Shown: one piece after another, positions 36,520-45,573 of the stretch
How the letters are laid out: the number at the start of each line of letters is the position of its first letter
How positions within the stretch are numbered: position 1 is the stretch's first letter
Origin: Flavipsychrobacter stenotrophus
GTDB lineage: Bacteria > Bacteroidota > Bacteroidia > Chitinophagales > Chitinophagaceae
DNA length: 64,000 bases
Assembly (NCBI RefSeq): GCF_002954265.1
Contig: NZ_PPSL01000002.1
Span: 806,001-870,000, forward strand
Reading direction: 5' to 3'
Program-made: the position numbers and the translations under genes
The notes under the pieces: generated by a model
What the model was told of the DNA's origin: nothing
Seen by the model: the letters and a program-made list of their open reading frames with translations, nothing else
Database searches by the model: none

Positions 36520-36990
36520 TTAGTTTAATAATTTATTAATGGTGTTCGTCATTTCCGCATCTGTTGCAGCAATGCTAACTTGTTTCAACTGCTTGTGCGT
36601 GACCGGATCGATAAATGTTACAATACCCGACACATCTGCAGAATGCTTTTTATCCTGTATCATGCGGCAAGCCTTAAGTGCTTTGCCCATTCCTTTTCTT
36701 GGCGTAGTAATAACAGCCTCGTAGACATTGTCTTTTTGAAGTTGCTGTTTCGACGCTTCTTTTGTTTGCTCATTCGATAGGTCATTGAGGTAGATATTCA
36801 CACCCTTATTGGAGTATGGCATAAGAACTGCTGTAAAACGTGCAGCGTTAGCCTTACAGACGCCACACCAGGTAGCACTATTTACAACAGCAATTAATTT
36901 GGGCTTCGGTGTATGCACTGGCATCTGCGAATAGCTGCGGGCACTGATCACTAATAACAATGTGGCAAAAAGGAATTTCACTTGTTTCAT
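36520..36990 (-). CDS. Secreted thioredoxin-like protein
   Basis: 156 residues. Signal peptide (FLFATLLLVISARSYSQ), then IAVVNSATWCGVCKANAARF with a CGVC redox centre and VSGIVTFIDPVTHKQL near the end, where IVTFID corresponds to the cis-Pro strand region of thioredoxins, although the cis-Pro itself is not obvious. Expected in the periplasm as a disulfide reductase. First gene of the 36990-to-35529 run on the minus strand. Confidence 0.75.
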   Translation of the reverse strand: MKQVKFLFATLLLVISARSYSQMPVHTPKPKLIAVVNSATWCGVCKANAARFTAVLMPYSNKGVNIYLNDLSNEQTKEASKQQLQKDNVYEAVITTPRKGMGKALKACRMIQDKKHSADVSGIVTFIDPVTHKQLKQVSIAATDAEMTNTINKLLN

Positions 36991-37264
36991 TTTTTACTTT
37001 TTTAGTTAGTTAATACTCATTAATACCAACTAAGGGTAAAAAATCACCCGCTTCAGAAAAAGAAATGAAAAATACTTTTTAGGTGAGGGCGCACACAGAG
37101 AAAAGGTTTCATCAATATAATACCGCGACGACCGTATATGGACGAATTACCATCTCAAAGGGCTGGGCTCACATCATAAATGTTGAGTGATAGTATAGTA
37201 AGACTAGTGTTCGTTTCGTTGATCATCCTAAGTACGAGGACCCGAACGGGAATTTGGAAAAGAG
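36991..37264. other. Spacer downstream of the ssrA terminator
   Basis: No credible reading frame. 37225-37245 holds AGTACGAGGACC, close to the sarcin-ricin loop sequence of 23S rRNA, but the flanks do not match, so no rRNA gene is called. The segment lies where mobile elements would insert next to tmRNA. Confidence 0.35.
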
Positions 37265-37294
37265 AAAGGGTTTCAACTTCCGCTGAAACCCTTT
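37265..37294 (-). terminator. Terminator of ssrA
   Basis: AAAGGGTTTCA, 8-base loop, TGAAACCCTTT; 8 bases after the tmRNA 3' end. Confidence 0.85.
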
Positions 37295-37302
37295 AATTTT
37301 TG

Positions 37303-37667
37303 TGGAGCCGGCGGGAGTCGAACCCGCGTCCAAACATATGCCCGATAAGCTTTCTACATGTGTATTTCCTGATTGGGTCTCGGGACGAAGCCGGACAGGA
37401 ACATACCTACCCCTTCCCTATCTGTTTTGATTTTCATTCGTACATCACAGCGTTGCACAACCTATCCCGTATTTTGTTGATTCGGCGGCGGGGACGGTCA
37501 CAGGCAACCTTCCCGGCGGCTATAAAGGGTGTCTAATCTCTGATTAGGCAGCCATGGCGTAAGAATATTCGCCTTATATGGTTTGAGTATTCAGATTTAC
37601 GTGCTAATTACACAACGCACGACATGCTTACAGACCCTGCCCTATGCTGTCAAAACCGGTCGGCCCC
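37303..37667 (-). ncRNA. ssrA: Transfer-messenger RNA (tmRNA)
   Basis: The 5' end GGGGCCG (complement of 37661-37667) pairs with CGGCTCC at the 3' end (complement of 37304-37310) as a 7-bp acceptor stem. The T-arm GCGGGTTCGACTCCCGC lies beside it, and the 5' domain reads GACCGGTTTTGACAGC. The tag reading frame is 37544-37573 (minus): GEYSYAMAA then TAA, preceded by the charged Ala. The CCA is not encoded, so it is added after transcription. It rescues stalled ribosomes together with SmpB. The tag ends AMAA where ALAA is commoner. Confidence 0.93.
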
Positions 37668-37745
37668 GGTACGGTTGTTGCAAAGAACAGCACAAAGTTA
37701 CGCATTTGTCGGCTCTTCTCCTTGTTTAATAATTCTTAAAAACAA

Positions 37746-37775
37746 AGAACCCGCAGCATTTCTGCTGCGGGTTCT
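37746..37775 (-). terminator. Terminator of secDF
   Basis: AGAACCCGCAGCA / TGCTGCGGGTTCT, perfect 13-bp stem with 4-base loop, followed on the minus strand by TTTGTTTTT. Confidence 0.9.
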
Positions 37776-37797
37776 GCTACTGATATACTTTAGTAAA

Positions 37798-40700
37798 TTA
37801 AGCCAGTTTCTTCAGCTCTTCAATACGAGCTTCAGCATCACTTTCTACTTTCAGTGATCCGCTCTTGTCCATATCTACAAGTACCGGAGCAGCCACGAAG
37901 ATAGAAGAGTAAGTACCTGTGATCACACCTATCATCATTGCGAATGCAAAGCCCTTAGTTGCCTCACCACCTACAAAGAACAGGATAACCAGGGTAATGA
38001 ATACTGTCAGTGACGTCATGATAGTACGGCTCAATGTATCATTGATCGCACGGTTGATAACTGTTACCTTATCTTCATTAGGCGATTTGCGGAAGTACTC
38101 ACGGATACGGTCAAATACGATAACCGTGTCATTCATTGAGAAACCACATACTGTCAATATCGCAGCAATAAAGTGCTGGTCAATTTCCAGTGCGAAAGGT
38201 ACGATACCCTTGAAGTAAGAGAAGATAGCCAATGTAACCGCGATATCGTGCAACAATGAAAGCACCGTACCCAGTGAATACTGCCACTTGCGGAAACGAA
38301 GCAAGATGTAGATGAAGATAGCGAACAGAGATATTGCTGTTGCCTTCCAAGCACCACGCTTCAGATCATCAGAGATAGTAGGCAATACAGTTGTTGACTG
38401 CTGCAGATACTTCCTCTTGAACTCATCCATAGTAGTGTTAGATGGTATCAGGTTCTCCTTGGTCAAACCTTCAAACAACTTCTCTTCTACCTGCTTGTCT
38501 ACATTCTGACCAGCATCTGTGATCATGTAGCCGGTAGTGATATCCAGTTGCTTGTCTGTACCAATGGTCTTAACAGCAGGGTAATCGAGGAAGTAAGGTT
38601 TCAGTTTCTTCTTTACATCTTCAGTAGAATATGCCTTTTCAAACTTCACCTTGTAGCTACGACCTCCGCTGAATTCAACACCCTTGTTGAAACCATGCCA
38701 GTATGTGCTGATACCTACCAGGAACATGATAGAAGAAATAACGTAAGTATACTTTCTTGCTTCTACAAACTTAAAGTGTGCCTTCTTAAAGATAGACTTA
38801 GACAAACCTGTGAAATAGTTGAAGTGACGCTCACGCTTAGTGTAGATGTCAGTGATCAGGCGAGATACCAGGATACCGCAGAACAAAGACAACAGGATAC
38901 CAATGATCTGTGTAGTTGCGAAACCTCTTACCGGACCCAAGCCAAATATGAACAAGATAACCGCAGTGATCAAAGTAGTGATGTGACCATCAAATACCGG
39001 AGCATAAGACCTCTTATAACCTTCTTCTACCGCATCCTTATAACTCTTACCTGATAACAGTTCTTCCTTGATACGCTCAAATATGATAACGTTCGTATCC
39101 ACGGCCATACCAATGGTCAGTACCAGACCCGCAATACCCGCCATTGTCAAAGTAGCATGCAATGAAGACATTGACAAGATACCGATAGTGAACAACAGGT
39201 TAAGGATAAGAGAGATATCAGCTACGATACCACCGGTATTGTAGTAGATCAGCATCAAAGCGAAGATTACGATGAAAGACAAAGCCAATGAGTTGATACC
39301 CTTGTCAATGTTCTCAGCACCCAAAGTAGGACCTACAACCTGCTCTGCAACGATGTGCGCAGGAGCCGGTAATTTACCGGACTTCAGGATGTTAGCAAGG
39401 TCACCGGCTTGTTCGTTAGTGAAGTTGCCAGAGATCTCAGTACCACCTGAAGGTATTTCGCCTTGTACACGAGGGCAAGAATAAACCTTGTCATCCAGTA
39501 CTACAGCTATGAACTTACCTACGTTGCGGCCGGTCATTTCTTTCCATATGTGAGAACCAGTAAGGGTCATCTCCATATAAACCGCTTGCTTACCAGACAA
39601 CTGGTTGAAGTCTTTACGTGCATTAGTAACGTTATCACCTTCCAGCTTAGCAATGCCGCCCGGAGGTACTTTTACCGCGTACACCATCAATACAGGGTTC
39701 TTCTTTTCATCAGCACCATATACCAACTTTACGTTAGCAGGCAATTTGCTTTTTACAGACTCCATTGCCAGGTACTTGTTTAGCTTGGCAGTATCTTTCT
39801 TAGCAACCAGACCTACAACCGAACCGGCAACTGCCTGACCGTTCTGAGGATCTACATATGGATTCATCAGCGCAAACAAAGGATTCTTTGCAATTGCTTC
39901 AGCTTGTTTCAGAGAAGTTGAATCTTTACCGCCCATAGCAGCATCTGTCTTACCATCTTTCTTGCCCATCAGCGCGCCAAGGCCACCTGTTGTATCAGTA
40001 GATTTTGTGCTTGCAGTTGCAGTTGTATCACCAACCTTAGCAGCAGTATCCTCATCGGTACCTGCAAGGTGTCTTGCCAATGCATCATTGGCCATAGACA
40101 ATGAGCCTATGATCTCTTCATTGGTATAAGTTTCGAAGAACTGCAATTTCGCAGTTGCCTGAAGATAAGTACGAACACGCTCAGGGTTAGTTACACCTGC
40201 CAATTCTACAGTAATGATACCTTTCTTTTCATCAAGGTTCACATTAGGGCTGGATACACCGAACTTATCAATACGTGTCTGCAATACATTGTAAGTACGC
40301 TTGATCGCATCTTTAGATTCTTCGTTCAAAACCTTGATAACTTCCTGGTTGGTAGAAGTACGGGTGATCGCTTTTTCAGATGGCTTCAGGAACAATGTAG
40401 AAAGGCTTGCTCCCTGATTTTGTGCCAGGTAAGCTTCGCTGAAAAGAGTAATGAAGTTAGCTTCACTGTTACCTTTCTGCTGAGTAGCTGTTGCTATCGC
40501 CTTGTTCAATGCCGGATCCTTAGGGTTATTAGACATAGAGCGAACCATCTCATCGAGGCTCACTTCCAATGTCACGTTCATACCACCCTGCAGGTCAAGA
40601 CCCAACTTCAACTCCTCATCTTTAGCAGATGCAAGCGTGTACTTCTTGATACCTACGTTAAAGATCTCAACGTCCTGCATGCTGTCAGAAATAGCCTGAT

Positions 40701-40887
40701 AGCGAGCATCAACTAATCTTCTTGTAGAGTCTTCTGAAACACCTGGGTATTGTGCTTTGATCTCCCGCTCAGCTTTCGCATGCATTTTCTTTTCCTCGTT
40801 CCTTACCACGAACGTTATCGATAGCTGATACAGCGCAAAAAGGATAAGTGCGACAGTAAAAAACTTTACCAAACCTTTTAATTGCAT
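37798..40887 (-). CDS. secDF: Fused protein-export membrane protein SecDF
   Basis: 1029 residues. The SecD half has an N-terminal span, DLQGGMNVTLEV, a large periplasmic domain, and the membrane core with GMAVDTNVIIFERIKEEL. The SecF half follows (GVEFSGGRSYKVKF, then GFSMNDTVIVFDRIREYF). A low-complexity insertion rich in Lys, Thr, Asp and Gly (about residues 270-320) is typical of Bacteroidota. It uses proton motive force to pull substrates through SecYEG. CAAAGATA at 40935-40942 gives TATCTTTG on the minus strand, a -7 element 48 bases before the start. Confidence 0.96.
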   Translation of the reverse strand: MQLKGLVKFFTVALILFALYQLSITFVVRNEEKKMHAKAEREIKAQYPGVSEDSTRRLVDARYQAISDSMQDVEIFNVGIKKYTLASAKDEELKLGLDLQGGMNVTLEVSLDEMVRSMSNNPKDPALNKAIATATQQKGNSEANFITLFSEAYLAQNQGASLSTLFLKPSEKAITRTSTNQEVIKVLNEESKDAIKRTYNVLQTRIDKFGVSSPNVNLDEKKGIITVELAGVTNPERVRTYLQATAKLQFFETYTNEEIIGSLSMANDALARHLAGTDEDTAAKVGDTTATASTKSTDTTGGLGALMGKKDGKTDAAMGGKDSTSLKQAEAIAKNPLFALMNPYVDPQNGQAVAGSVVGLVAKKDTAKLNKYLAMESVKSKLPANVKLVYGADEKKNPVLMVYAVKVPPGGIAKLEGDNVTNARKDFNQLSGKQAVYMEMTLTGSHIWKEMTGRNVGKFIAVVLDDKVYSCPRVQGEIPSGGTEISGNFTNEQAGDLANILKSGKLPAPAHIVAEQVVGPTLGAENIDKGINSLALSFIVIFALMLIYYNTGGIVADISLILNLLFTIGILSMSSLHATLTMAGIAGLVLTIGMAVDTNVIIFERIKEELLSGKSYKDAVEEGYKRSYAPVFDGHITTLITAVILFIFGLGPVRGFATTQIIGILLSLFCGILVSRLITDIYTKRERHFNYFTGLSKSIFKKAHFKFVEARKYTYVISSIMFLVGISTYWHGFNKGVEFSGGRSYKVKFEKAYSTEDVKKKLKPYFLDYPAVKTIGTDKQLDITTGYMITDAGQNVDKQVEEKLFEGLTKENLIPSNTTMDEFKRKYLQQSTTVLPTISDDLKRGAWKATAISLFAIFIYILLRFRKWQYSLGTVLSLLHDIAVTLAIFSYFKGIVPFALEIDQHFIAAILTVCGFSMNDTVIVFDRIREYFRKSPNEDKVTVINRAINDTLSRTIMTSLTVFITLVILFFVGGEATKGFAFAMMIGVITGTYSSIFVAAPVLVDMDKSGSLKVESDAEARIEELKKLA

Positions 40888-41115
40888 AGGTTTTAATTAA
40901 ATTAATATTACGTAATATGTTTAAAATAGGTTGGCAAAGATAGGATTTAATGTAAAAAAACGTACCTCCCACCAATAATATATATAATTTTCGTGAAAAT
41001 ACCGCACATTTATTGATATTTCCCGCTTTTTAAGGCCATTCTGCAAATTAAATTATCGATTATAGAGGTCGTAACAGTAAAATTTCCGACAGGTAGCCGG
41101 TTTTTACCCATTTAT

Positions 41116-41889
41116 TTAAAACCGCTCCGCCATTCCCAGCCCAAACAATGCATAATCATACACTGCGGGATCGTTGGCATCCAGCTGTTTTAGTAGTTGT
41201 GTAAGGTATTCGGCATTCTTCCAGTCGGCCTTATCTGTTGGCAGCAGGTCCAGCCGGTAGGCCACCCTGGCAACGTGCACATCGAGCGGGCAAATGAGTT
41301 GCGCAGGCTTTATTTTATTCCATAGCCCGAAGTCCACCCCACATTTATCTTTGCGCACCATCCACCGCAGGTACATGTTCAGGCGCTTACAGGCAGAGTT
41401 TCGGGCGGGCGTGGCAATATGCTTCTTTGTCCGCTCTGGATGCTCGATTGAAAAGAAATAATTGTGAAAATGGATCAATGCCTCCTTTACGTTCACACCT
41501 TTATATATAGTGTCGGGCACGAACGCATCTTCAAGCGATGAGTGTATGCTGTAGTGATAACTGAGGAAGTGAATAAAATAGAGCAGATCGGTGGTATTAT
41601 AGGTGCGGTGGGCAAAGTGCAGGAACCGCTTCAGGTCAGTTTCCTCGTGGTTCACTATAAAATCATGGGGCGAATGATCCATCCAACCCATTATTTTATT
41701 GCTGCTATTAATAATAGAGGTGCGATTGCCCCATGCAAGCACGGCCGCGAATAGGCCTGATATCTCAATATCCTGCAGTTTTGTGTAGGCTCTTGGAATA
41801 CAGACAGGATCTTTTTCTATAAACGAAGGCCTGTTGTATAGTTTTACCTTTTCATCCAGGAAACCCTTCAGTTCTATAATATCAGCCAT
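41116..41889 (-). CDS. TIGR02757 family protein
   Basis: 257 residues from ATG 41889. DPVCIPRAYTKLQDIEISG, FAAVLAWGNRTSI, SPHDFIVNH, ARNSACKRLNMYLRWMVR and LDVHVARVAYRLDLL are hallmarks of this conserved Bacteroidota family, distantly related to HhH-GPD DNA glycosylases. A nucleic-acid role is likely but undefined. Confidence 0.85.
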   Translation of the reverse strand: MADIIELKGFLDEKVKLYNRPSFIEKDPVCIPRAYTKLQDIEISGLFAAVLAWGNRTSIINSSNKIMGWMDHSPHDFIVNHEETDLKRFLHFAHRTYNTTDLLYFIHFLSYHYSIHSSLEDAFVPDTIYKGVNVKEALIHFHNYFFSIEHPERTKKHIATPARNSACKRLNMYLRWMVRKDKCGVDFGLWNKIKPAQLICPLDVHVARVAYRLDLLPTDKADWKNAEYLTQLLKQLDANDPAVYDYALFGLGMAERF

Positions 41890-41958
41890 GCCCACAAAAA
41901 TACCCAATTAGATTGAGGCAGAGTTTTTGTAAGTACATTTATTCAGCAAACAACAATA

Positions 41959-43023
41959 ATGCACCGCTTACCTCTAATAAATAAGGCCATTCTGCTCACA
42001 CTCCTGCTTTTGTTCATTGGCGCCCATGCCGATGGCAAGAAGCGAATACGCATCCGCCATGCTAAAAAAAGCAAGTCTTATATAGAGGACTACTACAAAA
42101 AGTACCTTATTGTAAGAGCCTTTGAATCTACCAAGTTCACCAACTTTCGTTTTTCCGACGGTGGATCTAAGCTTATCTACAAGCCCAATGAGCATAATAA
42201 TGCGGGGGTGGGTATCAATTATAAGTTTATCAGCCTTAACCTGGGCTTTCATGTACCCTTTACCGATAAAGACCAGGACAAGTATGGCAAAACCCGCCAA
42301 CTAGACCTGCAGACCCACATTTATGCCCGCAAGTTCATCATCGATTTTTTCGGACAGTTCTATAAAGGTTACTATCTGTTCAATCCTGATATCAGGGCTA
42401 ATTATCTACCGTCAGACATTATAAAGCGCCCCGACATCCGCACCCGCGACATCAGTCTGATGGTGCAGTACGTGTTCAATTACGATCACTTTTCCTACAA
42501 TGCCCCGCTTTACCAAAATGAGGTGCAGAAAAAAAGCGCTGGTTCTTTCATTGCCGGTGGCGGTATCTACCACTCACATGTGCGTGCCGACTCTTCACTC
42601 GTTCCGCATGACATTAATGATTCAGCTTTCTTCAACGGCTCCCGTTTCAACATTGCCTCACATATAGGGCTGGGCATCAGCGCGGGCTATGGCTACACCT
42701 TTGTTATTCATAAACGGTTTTTTGTTACCGCCATGGCCAGTGCCGGTGCAGGGTTGGGCTATTCATACACTTCGGCGCCCGGCGAAGGGAGGACAGGCGC
42801 CTTTGGCCCTGAATATGACCTGAACCTGAAATGTGCCGCAGGCTATAATTATGGCGAGTACTTTGCCGGGGTAAACTATATAAGACTACTGACCACCGCC
42901 AACAGCGCCTTCCCCGATACCTGGCAGGAAGTGAACAGGGGCAATTTCAGAGTAATAGTGGCCAAAAGGTTCAAACACCGCCGGTCATTGCTACCCAAAT
43001 CAGGGGTAATAAAGGTCGATTAG
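41959..43023 (+). CDS. DUF4421 family outer-membrane-type protein
   Basis: 354 residues with a signal (AILLTLLLLFIGAHA). The mature part has alternating beta-strand sequence with aromatic girdles (LQTHIYARKFIIDFFGQFYKGYYL), the pattern of a beta-barrel, and matches DUF4421 as remembered. Expected in the outer membrane. Divergent from the TIGR02757 gene with a 69-base spacer. Confidence 0.75.
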   Translation: MHRLPLINKAILLTLLLLFIGAHADGKKRIRIRHAKKSKSYIEDYYKKYLIVRAFESTKFTNFRFSDGGSKLIYKPNEHNNAGVGINYKFISLNLGFHVPFTDKDQDKYGKTRQLDLQTHIYARKFIIDFFGQFYKGYYLFNPDIRANYLPSDIIKRPDIRTRDISLMVQYVFNYDHFSYNAPLYQNEVQKKSAGSFIAGGGIYHSHVRADSSLVPHDINDSAFFNGSRFNIASHIGLGISAGYGYTFVIHKRFFVTAMASAGAGLGYSYTSAPGEGRTGAFGPEYDLNLKCAAGYNYGEYFAGVNYIRLLTTANSAFPDTWQEVNRGNFRVIVAKRFKHRRSLLPKSGVIKVD

Positions 43024-43149
43024 CCCAAAACAGATCAAAGTATAACAGCTCACATCCGCAAAGAGCTACACGCTTTAACCACATTGATGTTACCAGTGCT
43101 ATGATAAGCCACAGAAATCACTACTTTTACATGGTTTTTACCGCTTATT

Positions 43150-43566
43150 ATGAACGACAAACAAAAACGCCCGGTTAGGGTATTGGTAGCTAAAGTGGGT
43201 CTTGACGGACATGACAGGGGCGCCAAGGTGATAGCTACTTCCCTCCGCGATGCGGGTATGGAGGTTATATATACAGGTTTGAGGCAAACACCTGAAATGG
43301 TGGTCAATGCGGCATTGCAGGAAGATGTTGACGCTATCGGCATCAGTATACTCAGTGGTGCACACATGACAGTTTTCCCGCGTATCATGAGCCTGATGAA
43401 GGAAAAAGGCCTTACCGATATTTTAGTTACCGGCGGCGGCATTATACCTGCCGAAGATATGGCCGTGCTCAACGAAATGGGTGTGGGTAAGCTATTTGCG
43501 CCCGGCGCAAATACCGGCGATGTAAGTGATTACATCTACAAATGGGTAGAAGAAAACAGAAGATAA
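43150..43566 (+). CDS. B12-binding domain protein of the methylmalonyl-CoA mutase type
   Basis: 138 residues. The cobalamin motif D-G-H-D-R-G ([12 protein letters not shown]), then SILSGAHM and the GGG loop (VTGGGIIP) match the C-terminal domain of methylmalonyl-CoA mutase or the small subunit of split mutases. The catalytic TIM-barrel subunit is not in the window. Next to an enoyl-CoA hydratase gene 36 bases downstream, it fits acyl-CoA catabolism; the cofactor could come from the adenosyltransferase at 7777. Confidence 0.9.
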   Translation: MNDKQKRPVRVLVAKVGLDGHDRGAKVIATSLRDAGMEVIYTGLRQTPEMVVNAALQEDVDAIGISILSGAHMTVFPRIMSLMKEKGLTDILVTGGGIIPAEDMAVLNEMGVGKLFAPGANTGDVSDYIYKWVEENRR

Positions 43567-43602
43567 TTCAGTCAACAATAACACACACTACAAATTACCA
43601 AT

Positions 43603-44382
43603 ATGTACAGTACAATTCTTACCACTCTTGAAAATGGCATATTTACCATTACCGTAAACCGCCCCGACAAAATGAACGCCCTGAACAAGGACGTAGTTGC
43701 AGAGATAGGTCAGGCAATGGAAGAAGTATATACTAATACCGAGATCAAGTCTGCAATAATTACCGGTGCAGGTGAAAAAGCATTTGTGGCAGGTGCCGAC
43801 ATTTCTGAATTCACCTCGTTGGCTAAAGATGGCGGCATGGCATTGGCACGCAGAGGCGCAGAACTGGTGTTCAACAAAATTGAGAATTGCCCTAAACCGG
43901 TTGTAGCTGCTGTAAATGGCTTTTCATTGGGCGGTGGTTGTGAGCTAGCAATGGCCTGCCATTTCCGCGTAGCCAGTGAGAATGCTAAGTTCGGTCAGCC
44001 CGAAGTTAACCTGGGCCTTATTCCGGGCTACGGTGGTACACAGCGCCTTACCCAGCTGGTAGGCAAGGGAAAATCTATGGAGCTGATGATGACCGCCGAT
44101 ATGATAGGCGCTGAAGAAGCAAAGACGCTGGGCCTTGTCAATCACGTTGTTCCATTGGCCGAACTGCTGACCAAAACAAAAGAAATACTTACTAAAATAC
44201 AGACAAAGGCCCCTTTAGCGATCGGTCACATCATAGCATTGGTGAACCAGGCTGCTAAGTGCGACCCGGCAGGTTTTGATAATGAGATCGAAGCTTTTGG
44301 TGACTGCTTTGATTCTGAAGACAAGAAAGAAGGCACAGCGGCATTTCTTGAAAAAAGAAAACCAGTGTTTAAAGGAAAATAA
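43603..44382 (+). CDS. Enoyl-CoA hydratase
   Basis: 259 residues. Crotonase motifs: NRPDKMNALNKDV, FVAGADISEF, GGGCELAMACHFRVAS with the first catalytic Glu, and GQPEVNLGLIPGYGGTQRL with the second. It hydrates 2-enoyl-CoA in fatty-acid or amino-acid breakdown. Apparent operon with the B12-binding protein upstream and the outer-membrane protein downstream (32-base gap). Confidence 0.92.
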   Translation: MYSTILTTLENGIFTITVNRPDKMNALNKDVVAEIGQAMEEVYTNTEIKSAIITGAGEKAFVAGADISEFTSLAKDGGMALARRGAELVFNKIENCPKPVVAAVNGFSLGGGCELAMACHFRVASENAKFGQPEVNLGLIPGYGGTQRLTQLVGKGKSMELMMTADMIGAEEAKTLGLVNHVVPLAELLTKTKEILTKIQTKAPLAIGHIIALVNQAAKCDPAGFDNEIEAFGDCFDSEDKKEGTAAFLEKRKPVFKGK

Positions 44383-44414
44383 TTTATATCTTCAACCTTC
44401 AAAAATTAACATAC

Positions 44415-45374
44415 ATGCGGGCAAGGTCTATCCGTAATCTCTTCATACTGATCATAGCTGCGTGCTCCTCGGCTACTTCTTCCTACGCGCAAGACGCGTC
44501 AAGAATATTCATTGAGCCCGATGGCTGGTCTATTGGCACCAATATTGGCCTTACAGACCTCTGGGGCGATGTAGGTACCAAGGTATTTCTGGATCATTAT
44601 ACCAACAGTAAATATTTTGATAAAGTAGCTGCTATGGGCGGTATGTTTGGTCGTTATACCATTCACCCGTGCCTGGGTCTGAAGTTTGGCGTTAACTATG
44701 GCGTATTATATGCTACAGATGAGTGGAACTATGACAAAGCACAGTTTGCGTTGACACAGGGTTCAGACTACTACCAGCGTTATGCACGCCAACAAAGGGC
44801 AAGAGCTACTATTTTTGAGGGCAATTTCATGGTAGAGTTTACACCAATGCGCTTTAACCCTGAGAAAAACAGGGCTAACAAAAGAGGGCAGTTAGTATTA
44901 GGCTTAGGTATTGGTTATTTCCATTTTACACCACAAAATACTGTAGCATTAGGTAATAAGTTCATCAATATATATGACCTCCATATAGAAGGTGATGGCT
45001 TTGGCCCGGGCTTCCCACCATCTTATTCTCTGTGGCAGTTTTGCGTACCTATGAGCATTACTTATCGTTGGGATATTGGTAAACACCTTAACCTCGGTTT
45101 TGAATTTATGTACCGTAAAACATTCACCGACTATCTTGACGGTGTAAGTGGCAAATACATCGATCCGGCAGAATACAAGAAACACCTTTCTGCTGGCGAG
45201 GCCGCTACTGCCACCCTTATACAAGACAAGGAATACTACAAGAACCTGGGCCAACCCAACGTAGCCGGTAACCTTAGAGGTAATGCAGGCAATAAAGATG
45301 CCTACTCTTCTATCAGCGTAACCCTTTACTACAAGTTATTGGCGCGCGAAGGAAAGTGGTGGACTAGATTCTAA
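44415..45374 (+). CDS. Outer-membrane beta-barrel protein (DUF6089-like)
   Basis: 319 residues. Signal about residues 1-25 (NLFILIIAACSSATSSYAQ), then WSIGTNIGLTDLWGDVGTK, GVNYGVLYATDEW, LGIGYFHFTP and ITYRWDIGKHLNLGFEFMYR, typical of small outer-membrane barrels of Bacteroidota. A C-terminal aromatic residue (TRF) is a BAM signal. Function unknown. Confidence 0.7.
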   Translation: MRARSIRNLFILIIAACSSATSSYAQDASRIFIEPDGWSIGTNIGLTDLWGDVGTKVFLDHYTNSKYFDKVAAMGGMFGRYTIHPCLGLKFGVNYGVLYATDEWNYDKAQFALTQGSDYYQRYARQQRARATIFEGNFMVEFTPMRFNPEKNRANKRGQLVLGLGIGYFHFTPQNTVALGNKFINIYDLHIEGDGFGPGFPPSYSLWQFCVPMSITYRWDIGKHLNLGFEFMYRKTFTDYLDGVSGKYIDPAEYKKHLSAGEAATATLIQDKEYYKNLGQPNVAGNLRGNAGNKDAYSSISVTLYYKLLAREGKWWTRF

Positions 45375-45380
45375 TCATCC

Positions 45381-45438
45381 AAGTTATCCCAATAAAAAAG
45401 CAGCAACCGGGGTTGCTGCTTTTTTATTGGGATAACTT
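45381..45438. terminator. Bidirectional-type terminator, 58-base near-perfect palindrome
   Basis: Perfect 28-bp arms (45381-45408 / 45411-45438) around a 2-base centre, with an internal AAAAAAGCAGCAACC / GGTTGCTGCTTTTTT core. It starts 6 bases after the stop codon of the upstream gene. Confidence 0.85.
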
Positions 45439-45573
45439 GTAACAAAGTGAAATATCAACTTCGCACCTATTATCATACAAATGTCTTTTTCCCATTTTCA
45501 CAAACCGTTTTTCCCGATTTGTGAAGTGTAGAGGGTTGATTCGGGTGTTACTTTGCACCCATTTCCAAACCAT

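Noticed and set aside
37300-37857. Short plus-strand frames opposite ssrA and the secDF terminator
   Set aside because: They run through tmRNA structure and a terminator stem, with no protein-like features.
38548-39054. 168-codon plus-strand frame antisense to secDF
   Set aside because: Secondary frame of a well-supported gene; no ribosome-binding site or family likeness.
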